DNA of 64,000 nucleotides from Prorocentrum cordatum (taxonomy: Eukaryota; Sar; Dinophyceae; Prorocentrales; Prorocentraceae), in NCBI GenBank assembly GCA_963575745.1, contig CAUYUJ010015743.1, forward strand, positions 118,045-182,044, written 5' to 3'. The notes under the pieces are model-generated. The model did no database searches. It was not told the DNA's origin and worked only from the letters and a program-made list of their open reading frames with translations. Each line of letters opens with the position of its first letter. Positions within the stretch are counted from its first letter, which is position 1. Made by a program: the position numbers and the translations under genes. Shown in pieces: positions 61,916 through 64,000 of this stretch.

Positions 61916-62489
61916 CGGAGTGTTCGCTAAGTCCACATGTGGATTCTCATCGCGCCCTGCTTTGCTGGATATTTGAGCTGAGGACCAGGAGAGAAAGGCC
62001 ACGCGATTTAAGCATGTTGCATGATTCGGTGCCTTGCGATATTTCAAAGTCGCGTTTCGCGTGTTAGGAAGCCCTCGCTCGTTGGCGCCCAAATCGTAGT
62101 CGCTCCTTGCTTGCACCAGTGATTTCATTGTTTCATTATTCGTATGCTTCTGATCTCACCTTAGCTTGCCCTGCTGAATAGGCGACTCGGCCACTGACCG
62201 CTTAGAATCCCTCAGAGTCACCTCTTATCCAGCCTGCTTGTTGTTTTCCTCTCACCCGTCGCTTCATTCGGCCGAAGCTGGCCGATGGCGGGGGGGTGTT
62301 TGTACGTGGCAAAACGAGAGGGTGAGCAGGGTACACATGTTCAGCAGTTCGGCATCTTGTGGGCCCCGCCGGCGCTTGGCTCAAATGCTATCGTCTCCTT
62401 ATGGAGCAATTCCAGCCATATGTTGAAGAGGAGGAGGACGAGGATGAGGATGAGGACGACGATCATGATGAACACACAAGATTATCATT
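61916..62489. other. No recognisable gene
   Basis: Less GC-rich than average. It may include the 3' part of the copia remnant, but I see no LTR-like ends. Confidence 0.4.
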
Positions 62490-62503
62490 AGTATGTTGAT
62501 CGC

Positions 62504-62579
<76 letters not shown>

Positions 62580-62905
62580 CTGTTTATGATTATGATGCTG
62601 ATGATGTTGTTGTGGTTGTGGTTCACGCTGTTATCGTTGTTGTCGATGATGGCGTGGTTGATGGTGATGATGATGGTGATGATGATGGTGATGATGATGC
62701 TGATGGCGATGATGCTGATGCTGATGATGGTGATGATTAATTTACGACGATGATGATGAGGATAGCGAGGATGAAGCTGATGGTGGTGGTGGTGGTGGTG
62801 GTGATGGCGATGGTGGTGATGATGATGGTGATGATGATGGTGGTGGTGGTGGTGGTGACGGTGTTGTTGTTGCTGTTGTTGTTGTCGTCGTCGTCGTCGT
62901 CGTCG

Positions 62906-62969
<64 letters not shown>

Positions 62970-62971
62970 AG

Positions 62972-63015
<44 letters not shown>

Positions 63016-63017
63016 GA
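62490..63017 (+). repeat. (GAT)n, (GGT)n and (GTT)n microsatellites
   Basis: GAT at 62500-62580 and 62655-62760, GGT/GAT at 62780-62860, GTC at 62885-62905 and GTT to 63016. Poly-Gln, poly-Thr and poly-His frames here are artefacts. Confidence 0.95.
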
Positions 63018-63179
63018 ATTGTCGTTTCTGAAGAAACAGTATTGTTGACCCCCCTCACCGGTGCATGCTGTTTTTCTCAATCAAAGTGTGCCCCTCGACG
63101 CTCGCACCCTGTTTTTTGACAGGGAAATCTTGATGCTCAAACTGCGCCCCTGGCCCCAGGGTTACAACAACAACGGTTC

Positions 63180-63470
63180 CTTCTTGAGACTTCCTCACAA
63201 TTTAGCCAGGACCCCCGCTCCCGCCCGAGACTTCCTCGCATTTCATTCAGGAATCGCGCTCTCGCTGGTGACTTCCTTACAATTGATTCAAGAATCGCTC
63301 TGCCAGCGCGCTGGAGTCGCGCTCTCGCGGGAGACTTGCTTGCAATTTATTGACGAATAGCTCCCTTGCGTTGGAATTTCCTGCAATTTACTCAAGCGCC
63401 GCGTTCCTGACACCCAGGTACCCAGGAGTCGCGCTCACGCTTAGGACTCCCTCACAGATTACCTAGGAAT
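63180..63470 (+). repeat. Degenerate ~45-55-bp repeat
   Basis: Blocks GAGACTTCCTCACAATTTA, CAGGAATCGCGCTCTCGC and relatives recur five or six times with strong divergence. Confidence 0.6.
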
Positions 63471-63479
63471 CGGGATCTC

Positions 63480-64000
63480 GCTGCACTTCGTGGCCCCGTT
63501 GCAGCCCTTCGTGGCCCCCTCGCTTTGTTTCGTGGCCCCCTCGCAGCCCTTCGTGGCCCCCTCGCTTTGTTCCGTGGCCCCGTTGCAGCCCCTCGTGGCC
63601 TCCTCGCTGCCCTTCGTGGCCCCGTTGCAGCCCTTCGTGGCCCCCTCGCAGCCCTTCGTGGCCCCGTTGCAGCCATTCGTGGCCCCGTTGCATCCCCTTC
63701 GTGGCCTCCTCGCTCCCCTTCGTGGCCCCGTTGCAGCCTTTCGTGGCTCCCTCGCTGCCCTTCGTGGCTCCATGTATGTATGCCCTTCGTGGCCCCCCGC
63801 TCGTTCGCGCCCGTGGTGGTGCCATATGCATGCCCTTCGTGGCCCCGCTGTCGCTCTTCGTGGCCCCCTCGCTGCCCTTCGTGGTCCCGTTGCTGCCCTC
63901 AGTGGCCCCGTCCTTGCCCTCCGCGGCCCAACATACATATGCCCTTCGTGGCCCCCACTCGCTCGCGCCCGTTGTGGCCCCATGTGCATGCCCTTCGTGG
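63480..64000 (+). repeat. ~20-bp minisatellite running off the window
   Basis: Units CTTCGTGGCCCCGTTGCAGC and CTTCGTGGCCCCCTCGCAGC, with interspersed longer units holding ATGTATGTATGC or CATATGCATGC. CTTCGTGGCCCC also recalls part of the 77-bp minisatellite (CTTCGTGGCTCC). Confidence 0.93.

Noticed and set aside
62399-63080. Poly-Gln, poly-His and poly-Thr ORFs
   Set aside because: Products of the GTT and GAT microsatellites.

Overview
The window is almost certainly nuclear DNA from a dinoflagellate, of the Symbiodinium/Polarella/Prorocentrum kind; the species cannot be told. The direct evidence is two copies of the dinoflagellate trans-splicing leader (22-nt DinoSL) fixed in the DNA at 27015-27036 and 29432-29454, and a Ty1/copia polyprotein with the RT box HVDD and the long accessory domains seen in dinoflagellate copia elements. 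Simple and degenerate tandem repeats dominate the rest. One 100-N assembly gap lies inside a GAT microsatellite.

Layout. 1-27000: satellites and microsatellites with no convincing intact gene. These include sectors of a degenerate TCTTGG-type repeat on either strand (6.2-8.6, 17.4-17.5, 18.0-21.95 kb), a ~77-bp minisatellite (14.0-15.7 kb), a segmental duplication (19.7 and 21.3 kb) and two copies of a 184-bp TA-flanked MITE. 27015-45971: a retroposed host gene (SL relic, RanBP2-type zinc finger, coiled coil) split by a 17.7-kb copia retrotransposon. 46190-59375: more repeats, including a head-to-tail array of a ~560-bp family (R1). 59650-61265: minus-strand coding remnants of unknown function. 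61279-61915: remnant of a second copia element. 62490-64000: microsatellites and a 20-bp minisatellite running off the end.

The retrotransposon (27275-44993) is the centre of interest. It has ~98% identical LTRs of 242/246 bp, a 5-bp target duplication (CTCTT) and an initiator-tRNA-Met-like primer site touching the 5' LTR. In order it encodes Gag with an internal duplication, a CCHC knuckle, a proline-rich linker, a complete-looking Tpt1/KptA RNA 2'-phosphotransferase domain, a RING-H2 finger, a retropepsin-like protease, two divergent methyltransferase-like segments, integrase, reverse transcriptase and RNase H. Several frame changes and single stops break the coding sequence. About 36 copies of a 14-bp hairpin are scattered through it, with stems that vary but stay paired around a GNRA-type tetraloop. 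I saw none elsewhere in the window. The hairpins, the captured RNA-repair enzyme and the internal spliced-leader relic make this element the best candidate for an undescribed system. Excising the element plus one CTCTT rejoins the split host reading frame without a stop, which independently supports the boundaries.
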